This document shows positions 7,504-13,945 of a stretch of 18,752 bases of DNA, piece by piece. Below the pieces are notes generated by a model. That model worked only from the letters and a program-made list of their open reading frames with translations, was not told the DNA's origin and made no database searches. This DNA is from WHSW01 sp036794585 (GTDB taxonomy: Bacteria > Actinomycetota > Thermoleophilia > Solirubrobacterales > 70-9). The position numbers and the translations under genes are program-made. The stretch is from the NCBI GenBank assembly GCA_036794585.1, contig DAIRGH010000055.1, positions 1 through 18,752 of the forward strand, in the 5' to 3' direction. The stretch's first letter is position 1. The number at the start of each line of letters is the position of its first letter.

Positions 7504-7896
7504 TCAGTCGACGGCGTCGCTCAGTCGCGCAAGCGTGTCGCCGTACTGCTCGCCGGCCGGGCCCTCGTCAGTCGGCTCGGCGGGAGGGGTGACGGGCGCG
7601 GCCTCGCCGGCGTCGCCGGTGCCGGCCACGCCGGCCGGCGGCGGGGCGAAGACGCCTTCGCCCGATCCGCCGCCGGCCGGACCCCCCTGCCCGTGACCGG
7701 ATGCGCCATCCCTGCCGCCCTGGCTACCCTCGTCGGCCGGCTCACCGCCAGGAGGCCCCGGCGCAACGGGAGCGGGAACCTCGACGGCGAACAAGGCGTT
7801 GTCGCCGTTCGGGTTGATGAGCGTGACCACGATGACCCCCATGAGGACCGCGGTGAGTACAGCCTGCACGGCGATGAAGCGCGCGCGGCGGTTCAC
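7504..7896 (-). CDS. Membrane-anchored Pro/Gly-rich small protein upstream of the kinase
   Basis: This 130-residue protein has one N-terminal membrane segment (about 8-27, AVQAVLTAVLMGVIVVTLINP-like) preceded by arginines. A low-complexity Pro/Gly/Ala/Glu-rich tail follows and is probably outside the membrane. Its C-terminus carries EQYGDTLARLS (116-126), which resembles DQYGSELTQIS in the divergent LPFTG protein. I do not recognise a family. GTG 7896 has a G-rich Shine-Dalgarno-like run about 10 nt upstream, so this gene, unlike its neighbours, seems to have a leader. It is first in a minus-strand operon with the kinase (66-nt gap) and regulator, so it may be an accessory sensor or a target of that system (inference). 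Confidence 0.75.
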   Translation of the reverse strand: MNRRARFIAVQAVLTAVLMGVIVVTLINPNGDNALFAVEVPAPVAPGPPGGEPADEGSQGGRDGASGHGQGGPAGGGSGEGVFAPPPAGVAGTGDAGEAAPVTPPAEPTDEGPAGEQYGDTLARLSDAVD

Positions 7897-7955
7897 CGAA
7901 GCGGCCCCCCAATGGCGGAACCGTTATGCATCCGACCCACAGGGTTACCTATGGT

Positions 7956-8023
7956 CATGAGATGGCCATGAGAGCCCGATGAGATGAGAGCGATTCTCAT
8001 CCGATCCTCACGCTCGTCTCACC
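7956..8023. promoter_or_regulatory. Phased 11-bp repeats, candidate OmpR/PhoB-type operator
   Basis: Three direct 7-bp units lie exactly 11 bp apart: CATGAGA (7956), CATGAGA (7967) and GATGAGA (7978), with 4-bp spacers. They are followed by three units in the opposite orientation, again 11 bp apart: TCTCATC (7995), CCTCACG (8006) and TCTCACC (8017). OmpR/PhoB-family dimers bind tandem half-sites with this one-turn phasing. The region lies between the divergent starts at 7896 and 8045. The right-hand set overlaps the -35 position of the LPFTG gene, whose -35 is otherwise poor, as expected for an activated promoter. Confidence 0.55.
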
Positions 8024-8032
8024 GATCGTCCA

Positions 8033-8038
8033 TACCCT
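8033..8038 (+). promoter_or_regulatory. -10 hexamer of LPFTG mini-protein gene
   Basis: TACCCT is followed by exactly 6 nt and then GTG 8045. No good -35 is present; the phased repeats occupy that position. Confidence 0.55.
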
Positions 8039-8044
8039 GACCTT

Positions 8045-8359
8045 GTGCGATTCACGCAAGTTATGAAGAGCAAGCTCGCAGCCGGCCTGATCGTCGCGTT
8101 CGTCGCGGCCTTGATGGCTCCCGCATTTGCCGGAGCCCAGCAGGTCGATCCGACGACGGATCAGTATGGAAGCGAGCTGACGCAGATCAGCCAGCAGACC
8201 ACGCCGCCCTCGGACACGGGCTTGGGAAGTCGCGTCGGTCCGCTGCCGTTCACCGGTTTCGACGTGATCGCGATGGCCGCGGTCGCGCTGGCGGTCACTG
8301 GCCTCGGCCTCGGCCTGCAGCGCGCCGTCTCACGCGAGTCCACCGACAACCCGGGCTGA
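8045..8359 (+). CDS. Secreted LPFTG-anchored mini-protein
   Basis: This 104-residue protein has a signal peptide with basic start MKSK (7-10), a hydrophobic core, and a likely cleavage site after AFA or AGA near residues 29-31. It ends with a cell-wall sorting signal: LPFTG at 67-71, a hydrophobic stretch (about 72-91) and a basic tail (QRAVSRE). After signal-peptide removal and cutting at LPFT-G, only about 40 residues would remain on the wall, including DQYGSELTQIS (39-49). LPxTG proteins are substrates of sortases; no sortase is in the window. GTG 8045 is favoured by the 6-nt spacing from TACCCT, although ATG 8063 would also give a normal signal peptide. It is divergent from the two-component operon and convergent with nfo. 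Confidence 0.8.
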   Translation: MRFTQVMKSKLAAGLIVAFVAALMAPAFAGAQQVDPTTDQYGSELTQISQQTTPPSDTGLGSRVGPLPFTGFDVIAMAAVALAVTGLGLGLQRAVSRESTDNPG

Positions 8360-8365
8360 GCTGAC

Positions 8366-9250
8366 TCAGGCGCGCTTCGGCGCGCCCGATTCCCGTCGCC
8401 GTGCCGCCAGGCCGCGCTTGCGCAGCCGGCGGGCGAGTTCGACGTCTACGCGGGCCGGGGCACCGTCGGTGCCGCCGGTCTCGATCAGCGTCGGCAGCTC
8501 GTCGAAGCGCGGATCGGAAAGAAAGACCGCGAGCCCACGCTCGCCGATCTCGCCGGTGCCGAGGTTCGCGTGGCGGTCGCGGTTGCCGCCGAGCGGGATC
8601 TTCGAGTCGTTCAGGTGAAGGCAGCGCAGGCGGTCGAGCCCGATCAGGGCGTCGAAGTCGGCCAGCACCTCGTCGAGGCCCTCCGGGGTCCGGATCTCGA
8701 ATCCCGAGGCGAGCAGATGGCAGCAGTCCAGGCAGATCCCGACCCGCTCGTCGCCGTCGAGCAGGTCGAGCAGGCGGGCCAGCTCGTCGAAGTCGCGTCC
8801 GAGCGGGCCGTCCATCCCCGCGGTGTTCTCGAGCAGGACCGGGCACGAATCGGTGGCCTGTAGCGCCTTGGCGATCGCCTTGGCGGCGCGCTTGATCGAG
8901 GCCGCCTGCGGCTCGCCCTTGCGGGCTCCGGCGTGCAGGACGACGCCAGACGCACCGATGCCGTCGCCAACTCGCAGCGCGTGGGTCAGCGAGGCGATCG
9001 ACTTCTCCCGGATCTCGGGCTCCTTACTCGCGCAGTTGATCAGGTAGACGGCGTGGATCGTGGTCGCCGCGATCCGGCTGGCGCCGACAGCCTCGCGGAA
9101 GGCGGCGAAGTCGTCCTCGGTGTAGCGGGTCGGCCGCCACATCCGCGGGCTCTGGTTGAAGATCTGAATCGCCTCGCAGTCGCGTTCCATGCCACGCTCG
9201 ACGGCCTTTGCAAGCCCGCCGGCTGTGGAAACATGCGCGCCGATCAGCAA
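8366..9250 (-). CDS. nfo: Deoxyribonuclease IV (endonuclease IV, AP endonuclease)
   Basis: This enzyme cleaves DNA at abasic sites in base-excision repair through a three-zinc centre in a TIM barrel. All nine expected metal ligands are visible at the expected spacing: H66, H106, E141, D175, H178, H212, D225, H227 and E257, in contexts TTIHAVYL, LHAG, LLENTAG, CLDCCH, LHLNDSK, NRDRHANLG and LIETGG. It is 294 residues, normal for the family. The start is TTG 9250, giving (M)LIGAHVSTAGG, the usual N-terminus; no ATG or GTG is available nearby in frame. It abuts the gltX start on the other strand. The last codons also form a TTCG-loop hairpin. The longer frame reaching 9919 is an artefact over gltX. 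Confidence 0.96.
   Translation of the reverse strand: MLIGAHVSTAGGLAKAVERGMERDCEAIQIFNQSPRMWRPTRYTEDDFAAFREAVGASRIAATTIHAVYLINCASKEPEIREKSIASLTHALRVGDGIGASGVVLHAGARKGEPQAASIKRAAKAIAKALQATDSCPVLLENTAGMDGPLGRDFDELARLLDLLDGDERVGICLDCCHLLASGFEIRTPEGLDEVLADFDALIGLDRLRCLHLNDSKIPLGGNRDRHANLGTGEIGERGLAVFLSDPRFDELPTLIETGGTDGAPARVDVELARRLRKRGLAARRRESGAPKRA
8369..8386. terminator. 7-bp GC hairpin with TTCG loop between convergent genes
   Basis: GGCGCGC-TTCG-GCGCGCC starts 10 nt after the stop of the LPFTG gene and lies within the final codons of nfo. The stem is perfect and the loop is the stable cUUCGg type. There is no T-tract, so it would act as a U-less terminator or 3' end stabiliser for the LPFTG mRNA. 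Confidence 0.5.
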
Positions 9251-9253
9251 GTG

Positions 9254-10645
9254 ATGAACCAGACCCCGAGAGTTCGCTTCGCTCCGTCGCCGACCGGTGC
9301 CCTGCACATCGGCGGCGCGAGGACGGCACTGTACAACTGGCTCGTCGCGCGGGGATCGGGGGGGACGCTCGTTCTGCGGATCGAGGACACCGACCGCGAG
9401 CGCTCGACCCCCGAGAACGTCGAGCAGATCCTCGACGCCCTGCGCTGGCTGGAGCTCGACTGGGACGACGGGCCGCTGAGCCAGGCCGAGCGTGCCGGTC
9501 GTCACCGGGCGCGGATCGAGGAACTCCTCGAGTCCGGGCGCGCGTATCACGACACGGCGACCGCCGAGGAGGTGCGCGCCTGGAGGGAGGCGCACGACGG
9601 GGCCGGCTACCGCGGCGAGTCGCGGCCGGGGGAGGGGGCGGCGGTCAGGCTGCGGGTGCCCGACGAGGGCGAGACGGTCGTCGACGACCTGATCCGCGGC
9701 CCGGTGCGATTCGAGAACCGCCTCCAGGACGACCTGGTGATCGCGCGCGGGGACGGTACGCCGCTCTACAACTTCGCCGTCGCCGTCGACGACGCCGAGA
9801 TGCAGATCAGCGAGGTGATCAGGGGCGACGACCACCTCTCGAACACGCCGAAGCAGCTGCTCGTGCTCGGTGCGCTCGGGGTCGAGCCACCTCGCTATGC
9901 GCACCTGCCGCTGCTGCACGGGCCCGACGGCAAGAAGCTCTCAAAGCGCCACGGCGCGGCGTCGGTGCAGGAGCTGCGCGAGCGCGGGTATCTGCCTGCA
10001 GCGGTCCGCAACTACCTCGCCCTGCTCGGCTGGGGCACCGGGGACGACACGACGATCCTCTCGACCCAGGAGCTGATCGAACGGTTTGAGATCGAGCGCG
10101 TCGGGCGCGCGTCGGCGATCTTCGACGAGCGCAAGCTGCGCTGGCTCAACGGGCGGTTCATGCGCGAGCTGGAGCTCGACGAGTATGTCGAGGTGGCCGC
10201 CGCCGAGCTCGAGCGCGAGGGTCACGCCGAGGCGGTGGCCGACCGCGAGCGCCTGCGCGAGGCCTGCGCGATCGCCCAGGAGAAGGCCCAGACGCTGACC
10301 GAGCTCTGGCCCCTGGTCCGGTTCCTGTTCGAGCCGCCGGTCGACGACCAGCGCGCATGGGCCAAGGTGATGGATGAGACGGCCACCGCGCGACTGGAGG
10401 CGGCGCTCGAGGTCTTGCGGGTGGTGGAGCCATTCGACGCACCCACGTTGGAGCGCGAGCTCGGCGCCCTGGTCGAGCGGCTGGGCGAAAAGCCAGGCCG
10501 TGTCTACCAGCCTCTGCGCGTCGCGATCACGGGAACGACCGTGTCGCCGGGGATCTTCGAGTCGCTTGCGGCGCTGGGCCGCGAGGCGGCGCTGAGCCGG
10601 GCCGAGAGCGCGATTTCACGCCTGCGTGCAGGCACCCGCGCCTGA
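9254..10645 (+). CDS. gltX: Glutamyl-tRNA synthetase
   Basis: This class I aminoacyl-tRNA synthetase charges tRNA-Glu (and possibly tRNA-Gln, if the organism uses the amidotransferase route). From ATG 9254 it is 463 residues, the bacterial GluRS length. The N-terminus VRFAPSPTGALHIGG contains the HIGH signature at H18-G21. The KMSKS equivalent is KLSKR (228-232) in GKKLSKRHGAAS. RIEDTDRERS and LYNFAVAVDDAEMQISEVIRGDDH are family hallmarks. No cysteine zinc site is seen in the insertion after YHDTATAEE. GTG 9251 in the same frame is an alternative start. Its promoter must lie inside nfo because the two starts are adjacent. Confidence 0.97.
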   Translation: MNQTPRVRFAPSPTGALHIGGARTALYNWLVARGSGGTLVLRIEDTDRERSTPENVEQILDALRWLELDWDDGPLSQAERAGRHRARIEELLESGRAYHDTATAEEVRAWREAHDGAGYRGESRPGEGAAVRLRVPDEGETVVDDLIRGPVRFENRLQDDLVIARGDGTPLYNFAVAVDDAEMQISEVIRGDDHLSNTPKQLLVLGALGVEPPRYAHLPLLHGPDGKKLSKRHGAASVQELRERGYLPAAVRNYLALLGWGTGDDTTILSTQELIERFEIERVGRASAIFDERKLRWLNGRFMRELELDEYVEVAAAELEREGHAEAVADRERLREACAIAQEKAQTLTELWPLVRFLFEPPVDDQRAWAKVMDETATARLEAALEVLRVVEPFDAPTLERELGALVERLGEKPGRVYQPLRVAITGTTVSPGIFESLAALGREAALSRAESAISRLRAGTRA

Positions 10646-10735
10646 GCACGGACCACGGCTAACAAAACCGGCCGTTGCTGCCGATCTAAGGGGTGGACCC
10701 GCGCAGGGACGCGGCGTAAGGGCGATCTAAGACCA
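10646..10735 (+). promoter_or_regulatory. Intergenic region with CGATCTAAG direct repeats
   Basis: CGATCTAAG occurs at 10682-10690 and 10723-10731, 41 bp apart, flanking a 5-bp hairpin, CCGCG-CAGGGA-CGCGG (10699-10714), and another TAAGGG at 10717. The right copy ends 4 nt before the ATG of the HDOD-LuxR gene, so binding there would affect its expression directly. Near the gltX stop, ACGGC/GCCGT could form a weak stem with no T-run. Confidence 0.35.
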
Positions 10736-11785
10736 ATGAGCGAGCCACAAAGGGGATCTGCAGCTGACCGCCGAGCCGGGGCGGGTGGACGCCGGCTGGC
10801 GGCGGCATTCGACGCCGTCTCGAACCTTCCGGCGCTCTCGGAGGCCCGGCGCCGGCTGCTCGCGCTCTGCGAGCGCCAGGCCGCCTCGCCCGGAGAGCTC
10901 GCCGAGGCGGTCGAGGCCGACACCGCGCTCGCGATCACGGTCATGAGGGCCGCCAACAACGGCGACGGGCCCTCCGCGCGGATCGGCGGCGTGCCCGAGG
11001 CGATCGACGCGCTGCGCGTCGACGGCGTCCGCGCTCTCGCGGTCGGCCTCGAGACCTATGACTTCCTCGACCACCCCGGGATGTGGTCGAACCGCCACGA
11101 GCGCTTTCGCCGCCACGCGATCTCCGTTCGCGCGGCCGCCGAGCGGGTCGGCGAGATCGCCCGCCTGCCGCAGCGCGACGAGCTCGCGATCGCGGCGATG
11201 CTCCACGACGTCGGCAAGCTGGTGCTGATCGAGCTCTACGGGGAGGAGCAGCTCTCCGACAGTCGCGCCGAGCTGCCCGAGGAGCGGGTGCGCCGCGAGC
11301 GCCGCGAGCTCGGCATCGACCACGCGCTCGTCGGCGCGGTGCTGATTCGCCGCTGGGGCTTCAAGGGCACTGCCGCGACCGCGATCGAGCGCCACCACTC
11401 CACGGAGGCGGTGGGGCACGCCGCGGCGATCCGGCTCGCCGACCTGATCGTCCATCACACTGCCGGCGACCCTGTCTCCGCGGAGAGCATGCGCGAGGCG
11501 GCCGGGGCGCTCGAGATCGACGACCCGGCCCTCACGAGCCTGATCTTCGAGTTCCCGGGCGCCGGCGAAAAGCGCCGCCGCGCCAGCGAGCCGTGCCCGC
11601 TGTCGATGCGCGAGATCGACGCGCTGCGCGGCCTCGCCGAGGGCAAGGTCTACAAGCAGATCGCCCAGGAGCTCTCGCTCTCGGTCAGCACGGTGCGCAC
11701 GCACCTGCACAACGTCTACCGCAAGATCGGCGCCGTCGATCGCGCCCAGGCGGTCCTGATCGCCACCGAACGCGGCTGGCTGTAG
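10736..11785 (+). CDS. HDOD/HD-domain protein fused to LuxR-type DNA-binding domain
   Basis: The protein is 349 residues. The N-terminal part (about 25-120: VSNLPALSEARRRLLALC, LAEAVEADTALAITVMRAAN) is the HDOD helical region. It is followed by an HD-type core with H127 in RRHAIS, H157-D158 in MLHDVGK, DHALVGAVLIRRWGF and ERHHS, so the metal-binding histidines of an HD phosphohydrolase are kept. The C-terminus (about 289-349: LSMREIDALRGLAEGKVYKQIAQELSLSVSTVRTHLHNVYRKIG, split by residue pairs typical of GerE) is a LuxR helix-turn-helix. HDOD modules occur in signalling proteins, often with degenerate HD sites. A transcription factor gated by a nucleotide or other ligand is plausible but unproven. 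It ends exactly where the convergent response regulator ends. Confidence 0.85.
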   Translation: MSEPQRGSAADRRAGAGGRRLAAAFDAVSNLPALSEARRRLLALCERQAASPGELAEAVEADTALAITVMRAANNGDGPSARIGGVPEAIDALRVDGVRALAVGLETYDFLDHPGMWSNRHERFRRHAISVRAAAERVGEIARLPQRDELAIAAMLHDVGKLVLIELYGEEQLSDSRAELPEERVRRERRELGIDHALVGAVLIRRWGFKGTAATAIERHHSTEAVGHAAAIRLADLIVHHTAGDPVSAESMREAAGALEIDDPALTSLIFEFPGAGEKRRRASEPCPLSMREIDALRGLAEGKVYKQIAQELSLSVSTVRTHLHNVYRKIGAVDRAQAVLIATERGWL

Positions 11786-12403
11786 CTACTCGATCAGCGA
11801 CTTGCGGAGGCCGATCGCGACGGCGTGGGCGCGGTCTCGGGCGTCAAGGCGCGAGAGCGCGGCCTTGGTGTGTGTGCGGACCGTCTCGGTGCTGCGCTCG
11901 AGCTGCTCGGCGACCTGCTCGGTCGAGTGTCCGTCGGCGATCAACTGCAGGATCTCGCGCTGACGGCGGGTGAGCCCGAGCCCGTTGGAACCGCTCGCCG
12001 CCGGATCGACATAGCGTTCGGCGTCGACGGCGGCGTCGACCGCGGCGGCCAGCGCCTCAGACGGCGAGCTCTTGGCCACATACGCCGTGGCACCGGCCTC
12101 GAGCGCGTCCGCGGCCGTCGCCTGCTCGGCCCACGAGCCGTGGGCGACGATCCCGAGGCCCGGGCGCGCCTTGCGCAGGGCCCTGATCGTCTTCATCCCG
12201 CTGAGCCCGTTGCGGGCACCGTTCGCGCCGCCCTTGAGCTCGACGATCGCAACGTCGAACTCGCCCAGCGAGGTCATCATCTCGAGCGCCGCACGCCCGT
12301 CGTCGGCCTCCTCAACCTCATAACGATCCGCGAGCAGCCGTCGCACTCCCAGGCGGATCGTTGGGTGGCCGTCGATTACAAGGCAGCGTCGTTCCTCGTT
12401 CAT
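11786..12403 (-). CDS. NarL/LuxR-type response regulator with Asp-to-Glu phospho-site
   Basis: The protein is 205 residues. The receiver domain (about 1-125) starts RRCLVIDGHPTIRLGVRRLL, with only one acidic residue (D11) where two are usual. At the phospho-acceptor position, FDVAIVELKGG has E55 instead of Asp. The conserved lysine is present in YVAKSS, and the Thr/Ser position reads IVAHGS. A LuxR helix-turn-helix follows (LTRRQREILQLIADGHSTEQVAEQL, then STETVRTHTKAALSRL). Glu at this site often mimics the phosphorylated state, so the protein may act without a kinase, and none is adjacent. The start is ATG 12403; a longer frame to 13780 is spurious. No Shine-Dalgarno or -10 is clear. Confidence 0.9.
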   Translation of the reverse strand: MNEERRCLVIDGHPTIRLGVRRLLADRYEVEEADDGRAALEMMTSLGEFDVAIVELKGGANGARNGLSGMKTIRALRKARPGLGIVAHGSWAEQATAADALEAGATAYVAKSSPSEALAAAVDAAVDAERYVDPAASGSNGLGLTRRQREILQLIADGHSTEQVAEQLERSTETVRTHTKAALSRLDARDRAHAVAIGLRKSLIE

Positions 12404-12583
12404 CCAAGCCCCGACAACCGAGATCGCGTGATCCCGGAGGACGCAATCATCACCGGCCCTCTGAAACCGGTCGGCGGCCACCGCGGCCGCCTCCGCGCAT
12501 CCTAGCCGGGTCCGCGAGCGGCGTGAGCCCTCCTGCCGGTAGGAGCGAGGTTTTTTCGCAACCCATCCGGTAGAAAGCAACCG
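12404..12583 (+). promoter_or_regulatory. Divergent intergenic region with hairpins and Rrf2-gene promoter
   Basis: These 180 bp separate the divergent response regulator and Rrf2 genes. They hold a 7-bp inverted repeat GGCGGCC/GGCCGCC (12473-12491, 5-nt gap) and CTCCT-GCCGGT-AGGAG (12530-12545). A direct repeat CCGGTAG lies at 12536 and 12567, and a T6 run at 12551-12556. The -10 TAGAAA (12571-12576) lies 7 nt before ATG 12584. The second CCGGTAG overlaps that -10 and could be an autoregulatory site. Confidence 0.4.
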
Positions 12584-12982
12584 ATGATCTCCGTCACCTC
12601 GAAGTCCCGGTACGCCGTGGTCGCGATGGCGGAGCTCGCGCGCTCCGGAGACCGGCCGGTGCCGATCGCCCAGGTGGCCGAACGCCGCGCGATGCCGGTC
12701 CAGTTTCTCGAGCAGCTGTTCTCGACCCTGCGCCGCGACGGGCTGCTGCAGAGCCAGCGTGGCGTCAAGGGCGGCTACACCCTCGCCCGCGCGCCGGAGG
12801 AGATCACGGTGCTCGAGGTGGTCCAGTCGCTCGACGGCAAGGTCGGCCAGGAGGCCGACGAGGCGGGGGGCATCTGGGGCGAGGGAGTGAACGCCCTGCG
12901 AGGCGTCTTCAGCTCGACCACGATCGCCGACATCGCCCGCCGCGAGGCCGACGCCACCGGCGCCGGGATGTACCACATCTGA
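12584..12982 (+). CDS. Rrf2-family transcriptional regulator (cysteine-free)
   Basis: The protein is 132 residues, a normal Rrf2 length. It begins MISVTSKSRYAVVAMAELA, as the family does, followed by the winged helix (VPIAQVAERRAMPVQFLEQLFSTLRRDGLLQSQRG) and the wing KGGYTLAR. It has no cysteine at all, so it cannot hold an IscR/NsrR-type iron-sulfur cluster. It is closer in this respect to CymR of Firmicutes, which controls cysteine metabolism and acts with CysK. cysK and cysE lie about 2 kb downstream, which makes a sulfur-related role attractive but not shown. ATG 12584 follows TAGAAA by 7 nt, suggesting a leaderless mRNA. The symbol is left blank because the target is not known. Confidence 0.92.
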   Translation: MISVTSKSRYAVVAMAELARSGDRPVPIAQVAERRAMPVQFLEQLFSTLRRDGLLQSQRGVKGGYTLARAPEEITVLEVVQSLDGKVGQEADEAGGIWGEGVNALRGVFSSTTIADIARREADATGAGMYHI

Positions 12983-13019
12983 AGCGGCGCAAGACGAGCG
13001 CGAAAGCGCGAAGCGGCGC
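12981..13019 (+). repeat. 10-bp direct repeat around a GAAA hairpin
   Basis: GAAGCGGCGC occurs at 12981-12990 and 13010-13019, flanking GCGC-GAAA-GCGC (12998-13009), a short stem with a GNRA loop. It begins at the Rrf2 stop codon and could mark the transcript end. No T-tract follows. Confidence 0.4.
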
Positions 13020-13038
13020 GCCGATCGTGCCCGGCGTG

Positions 13039-13045
13039 TTAGATC
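13039..13045 (+). promoter_or_regulatory. Probable -10 of BASS transporter gene
   Basis: TTAGATC precedes GTG 13055 by 9-10 nt, slightly farther than at the other leaderless-type promoters in the window. There is no Shine-Dalgarno sequence in between. Confidence 0.35.
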
Positions 13046-13054
13046 CCCGGGCCC

Positions 13055-13942
13055 GTGGACGCAGAGCCCTCCGCGTTCGCCACGATCGTTCTCGCGGCGT
13101 CGCTCGTCGTGATCATGACCAGCCTCGGTCTCGGCCTCAGGGTCGACGACTTCAAGCGGGTGCTCGTCTACCCGAAGGGGATCGGGGTCGGGCTCGCAAA
13201 CCTCGTCCTGATCTCGCCGGTGCTCGCCTTCGCGATCGCCGAGCTCTTCGACCTCCCGGCTGCGCTCGCCGTGGGGATCGTGCTCCTCGGCGCTTCGCCC
13301 GGAGGCGCGATGGCGAACATGCTCACTCACCTGGCGCGCGGCGACGTGGCCCTCTCGATCTCGATGACCGCGATCTCGAGCGTCTGCGCCGTGATCACGG
13401 TCCCGGTCTTCCTCACCCTCGCCGTCGACCGCTTCGGTGCCGGGCTGGACATCGACGTGGACATGCTTCCCATCGTCGGCCGCATCTTCGTGGTCACGCT
13501 GATCCCGCTCAGCATCGGCATGCTCCTGCGCGCGCGCCGGCCGGACTGGACGGAGCGCAACTACGACGGCTTCCGCCGCGCGGCGCTCATCTTCTTCGCA
13601 ATCGCCGTGATCGTGACGGTCGTCGCCGAGCACGACAAGGTCCTCGACAGCTTCGGCGACGTCATCGCGGCGACCCTCGCGCTCAACGTGATCGCGATGA
13701 CGCTCAGCTTCACGATCGCCAAGCTCGTGCGCCTCAACGACCGCCAGGCGACGGCGATCGCGATGGAGCTCGGCATCCACAACGCAGCCCTGGCGATCGC
13801 GGTCGCGGCGACTCTCACCACCGAGCTCGCGATCCCGGCCGCCGTCTACGCCTCGTTCATGTTCGTCACCGCCGGCCTGTTCGCGCGCGCGATTTACCGC
13901 CGCAACGCGGCCCAGCCGGCAGAGGCCACTTCGGTGCCCTAG
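13055..13942 (+). CDS. Bile acid:sodium symporter (BASS) family transporter
   Basis: The protein is 295 residues with about eight to nine hydrophobic segments spread over its length, so it is integral to the membrane. Two BASS hallmarks are seen: VLLGASPGGAMANMLTHLARGD (the first crossover, read in two parts) and MELGIHNAALAIAVA (the second, the ExGxxN motif). Family members carry organic anions with sodium; bacterial ones often take up pantoate, pyruvate-like or other small acids, so the bile-acid name should not be taken literally. The start GTG 13055 follows a TTAGAT hexamer. The gene is convergent with the RTX-like gene, with 3 bp between stops. Confidence 0.9.
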   Translation: MDAEPSAFATIVLAASLVVIMTSLGLGLRVDDFKRVLVYPKGIGVGLANLVLISPVLAFAIAELFDLPAALAVGIVLLGASPGGAMANMLTHLARGDVALSISMTAISSVCAVITVPVFLTLAVDRFGAGLDIDVDMLPIVGRIFVVTLIPLSIGMLLRARRPDWTERNYDGFRRAALIFFAIAVIVTVVAEHDKVLDSFGDVIAATLALNVIAMTLSFTIAKLVRLNDRQATAIAMELGIHNAALAIAVAATLTTELAIPAAVYASFMFVTAGLFARAIYRRNAAQPAEATSVP

Positions 13943-13945
13943 GGG

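Noticed and set aside
8045..8062. ATG 8063 as the start of the LPFTG protein
   Set aside because: It remains possible, but GTG 8045 has the exact 6-nt spacing from TACCCT seen at other genes, and no Shine-Dalgarno sequence serves the ATG.
9254..9919. N-terminal extension of nfo to 9919
   Set aside because: It overlaps the conserved gltX sequence; endonuclease IV begins at MLIGAHVS, encoded from 9250.
12530..12556. CTCCT/AGGAG stem followed by T6 as an intrinsic terminator
   Set aside because: Five bases separate the stem from the T-run, and no plus-strand transcript is expected to end there; it lies in a divergent promoter region.
11786..13780. 664-codon minus-strand frame that includes the LuxR-type response regulator
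   Set aside because: Only the part from ATG 12403 is real. The upstream part lies opposite the Rrf2 and BASS genes and has a His/Asp/Arg-rich shadow composition.
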